Source of the DNA: Pirellulales bacterium
GTDB taxonomy: Bacteria; Planctomycetota; Planctomycetia; Pirellulales; JAICIG01
Assembly (NCBI GenBank): GCA_025924495.1
Contig: JAICIG010000445.1
Coordinates: forward strand, 1-6,375
DNA: 6,375 bases
Direction: 5' to 3'
Part shown: positions 4,684 through 6,375 of the stretch, in pieces
Layout: the number at the start of each line of letters is the position of its first letter
Numbering within the stretch: the first letter of the stretch is position 1
The notes under the pieces: model-generated
What the model saw: only the letters and a program-made list of their open reading frames with translations
What the model was told of the DNA's origin: nothing
Database searches by the model: none
Position numbers and translations under genes: made by a program

Positions 4684-6375
4684 ATGGCGAAAACGGGCGG
4701 CGATATCTTGATCGACACAATCATCGACTGGGGCGTCGATGTAATCTTCGGGCTGCCGGGCGACGGCATTAACGGCATCATCGAGTCGCTGCGCACGCGC
4801 CAAGATAAAATACGCTTCATCCAGGTCCGGCATGAAGAAGCAGCTGCCTTTATGGCCTGCGCCTATGCAAAATACACCGGGAAGCTGGGCGTCTGCCTGG
4901 CGACGTCGGGCCCCGGCGGCATTCACTTGCTCAACGGGCTGTACGACGCCAAGCTCGATGCTCAGCCCGTGCTGGCAATCACAGGCCATCACTTTCATGA
5001 CCTGATTGATACTCACGCCCAGCAGGACGTCGACCTCGATCGATTGTTCATGGACGTCGCTGTTTACACGACGCGCGTAATGGGTCCTGAACACGTTGCG
5101 AACGTCTCTGATTTGGCATGCCGGCAGGCGCTGTCGCGGCGCGGCGTAGCCCATATCAACTTTCCCGTCGATTTTCAGTCGATGGAGGCCAAAGAGCGCA
5201 GCGAGCGAAACCTGCCTAAGCACACCTCGCATGTGATGGCCAACAAGGCCGGGTTGCCGTGCGAAGACGATCTGCGCAAAGCCGCGGAAATCCTCAATGC
5301 CGGCAAACGCATTGCCATCATGGCCGGCCGCGGCGCCATCGGCGCGACGGATGAACTGGAACGAGTCGCCGAGATCCTTGGGTCGCCAATCATCAAACCG
5401 CTGTTGGGCAAAGGCTGTGTCCCCGACGACAGCCCCTATACCACCGGCGGCATCGGCTTGCTGGGCACCAAGCCGTCGCAAGAGGCGCTCGAAGAGTGTG
5501 ACACATTGCTGATGATCGGCACGTCGTTCCCCTACATGGAATTCATGCCTAAACCAGGCCAGGCCAAAGCCGTGCAAATCGATGTCGACCCGGTGCGCAT
5601 CGGTTTGCGATATCCGGTTGACGTGGGATTGGTGGGAGACAGTCGCCGTTCGCTCGAATACCTCATTCCGTTGCTCGTGCGCAATGAAGATCGCAGCTTC
5701 CTGACAAAAGCGCAGGAAGGCATGCGCGAATGGCTGACGCTGATGCAAGAACGCAGTACGCGGACGGACACGCCCATGAAACCGCAAGTGGTCGCTCATG
5801 AGTTGGGCAGGCGCTTGCCGGACAATGCGATCGTCTCGTGCGATTCTGGCACCATCGCCACCTGGTGGGCGCGGCACATCCCTGCCAAGCGCGGGCAGAT
5901 GCATTCGATTTCCGGAACCTTGGCCACCATGGCCTGCGGACTGCCGTATGCGAATGCCGCGCAAATCGCCTATCCGGACCGCATGTGCATTGCTTACGTG
6001 GGCGATGGCGGTTTTACCATGTTGATGGGCGAACTGATCACGGCGGTGAAGTACAAGCTGCCCGTCAAGATAATCATCAACAAGAACAACGCGCTCGGGC
6101 AGATCAAGTGGGAGCAGATGGTGTTCTTGGGCAATCCTGAGTTCGGCTGCGAGTTGGAGCCGATCGACTTCGCCGCTTTTGCGCGGGCTTGCGGCGCCAA
6201 GGGCTTTACCATCGAGAACCCGGCAGACTGCGGCCGCATTCTCGACGAAGCATTGGCCGTCCCCGGACCGGTCGTCGTGGAGGCGATCGTCGATCCTTTC
6301 GAACCGCCAATGCCCCCGAAGGCCACCGTTAAACAAGCAGCCAAGTTCGCCGAGTCGCTGGCGCGAGGCGAGACC
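4684..6375 (+). CDS. Thiamine-diphosphate/FAD enzyme, PoxB-like pyruvate:quinone oxidoreductase family (3'-partial)
   Basis: The frame runs 564 codons from ATG to the window edge without a stop; E. coli PoxB is 572 residues, so only a short C-terminal piece should be missing. In order: the pyrimidine-binding domain (about 1-165) with catalytic Glu51 in RHEEAAAF and the GPGG loop; the central FAD-type domain (about 190-330) with AGRGAIGAT, an LLGKG segment, GTSFPYMEF and QIDVDP, all aligning well with PoxB from memory; and the diphosphate-binding domain (about 365-535) with CDSGT (386-390) and the ThDP/magnesium motif GDG (440-442) ... NN (468-469). The tail PPMPPKATVKQAAKF resembles the segment before PoxB's membrane-binding helix. 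PoxB oxidatively decarboxylates pyruvate to acetate and CO2 and passes electrons to quinone at the membrane. Resemblance is clearly closer to PoxB than to acetolactate synthase, but substrate and electron acceptor here are inferred. It is divergent from the SDR gene and has its own promoter candidate. Confidence 0.9.
   Translation, partial: MAKTGGDILIDTIIDWGVDVIFGLPGDGINGIIESLRTRQDKIRFIQVRHEEAAAFMACAYAKYTGKLGVCLATSGPGGIHLLNGLYDAKLDAQPVLAITGHHFHDLIDTHAQQDVDLDRLFMDVAVYTTRVMGPEHVANVSDLACRQALSRRGVAHINFPVDFQSMEAKERSERNLPKHTSHVMANKAGLPCEDDLRKAAEILNAGKRIAIMAGRGAIGATDELERVAEILGSPIIKPLLGKGCVPDDSPYTTGGIGLLGTKPSQEALEECDTLLMIGTSFPYMEFMPKPGQAKAVQIDVDPVRIGLRYPVDVGLVGDSRRSLEYLIPLLVRNEDRSFLTKAQEGMREWLTLMQERSTRTDTPMKPQVVAHELGRRLPDNAIVSCDSGTIATWWARHIPAKRGQMHSISGTLATMACGLPYANAAQIAYPDRMCIAYVGDGGFTMLMGELITAVKYKLPVKIIINKNNALGQIKWEQMVFLGNPEFGCELEPIDFAAFARACGAKGFTIENPADCGRILDEALAVPGPVVVEAIVDPFEPPMPPKATVKQAAKFAESLARGET

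Noticed and set aside
4678..6336. A 552-codon open frame on the minus strand across the PoxB-like gene
   Set aside because: It is a shadow of the plus-strand gene: its product is rich in His, Arg, Gln and Asp with no recognisable domain, while the plus strand encodes a clear ThDP enzyme with intact motifs.

Overview
The window looks like chromosomal DNA of a GC-rich bacterium, most plausibly a planctomycete (Pirellulales-like). Support for that is indirect: several large spurious antisense reading frames of the kind seen in GC-rich genomes, a degenerate AGTAGAC heptamer array of a type I associate with planctomycete intergenic DNA, and an ABC transporter/DUF1854 gene pair known from that phylum as well as from Proteobacteria. 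No rRNA, complete tRNA, CRISPR array, transposase or phage gene is visible.

Layout. (1) Bases 2-1945, + strand: the 3' part of a gene for an ABC exporter half-transporter (membrane domain fused to ATPase) with a CxxC...CxxC zinc ribbon in front of the membrane domain; its 5' end lies outside the window. (2) 1946-2057: a short intergenic spacer holding eight tandem heptamers and a strong hairpin. (3) 2058-2552, +: a DUF1854 protein, a family that repeatedly occurs beside this kind of ABC exporter. (4) 2553-2587: a tight convergent junction with a small GC hairpin. (5) 2588-3127 and 3172-4218, both - strand: a probable two-gene unit, transcribed as an SDR-family oxidoreductase with a C-terminal membrane anchor followed by a DUF421/YetF-type membrane protein. 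(6) 4219-4683: a divergent control region with a near-consensus sigma-70 promoter on the + strand, a dyad overlapping its -35 box and spacer, and a leader of about 260 bases. (7) 4684 to the window end, +: a PoxB-like thiamine-diphosphate/FAD enzyme (pyruvate:quinone oxidoreductase family), lacking only its extreme C-terminus because the window ends.

How the genes may work together. The ABC exporter and DUF1854 protein probably form one functional unit; relatives are named in databases for their association with cyanophycin genes, but no cyanophycin gene is present here and the substrate is unknown. The SDR and DUF421 genes are probably cotranscribed, and both products carry membrane segments. 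The PoxB-like enzyme is divergent from them and may share regulation through the common upstream region; that link is inference. I see no clear case for a wholly new system. The points most worth following are the ABC/zinc-ribbon/DUF1854 pair, the promoter with its embedded dyad and long leader, and the heptamer-plus-hairpin spacer element.
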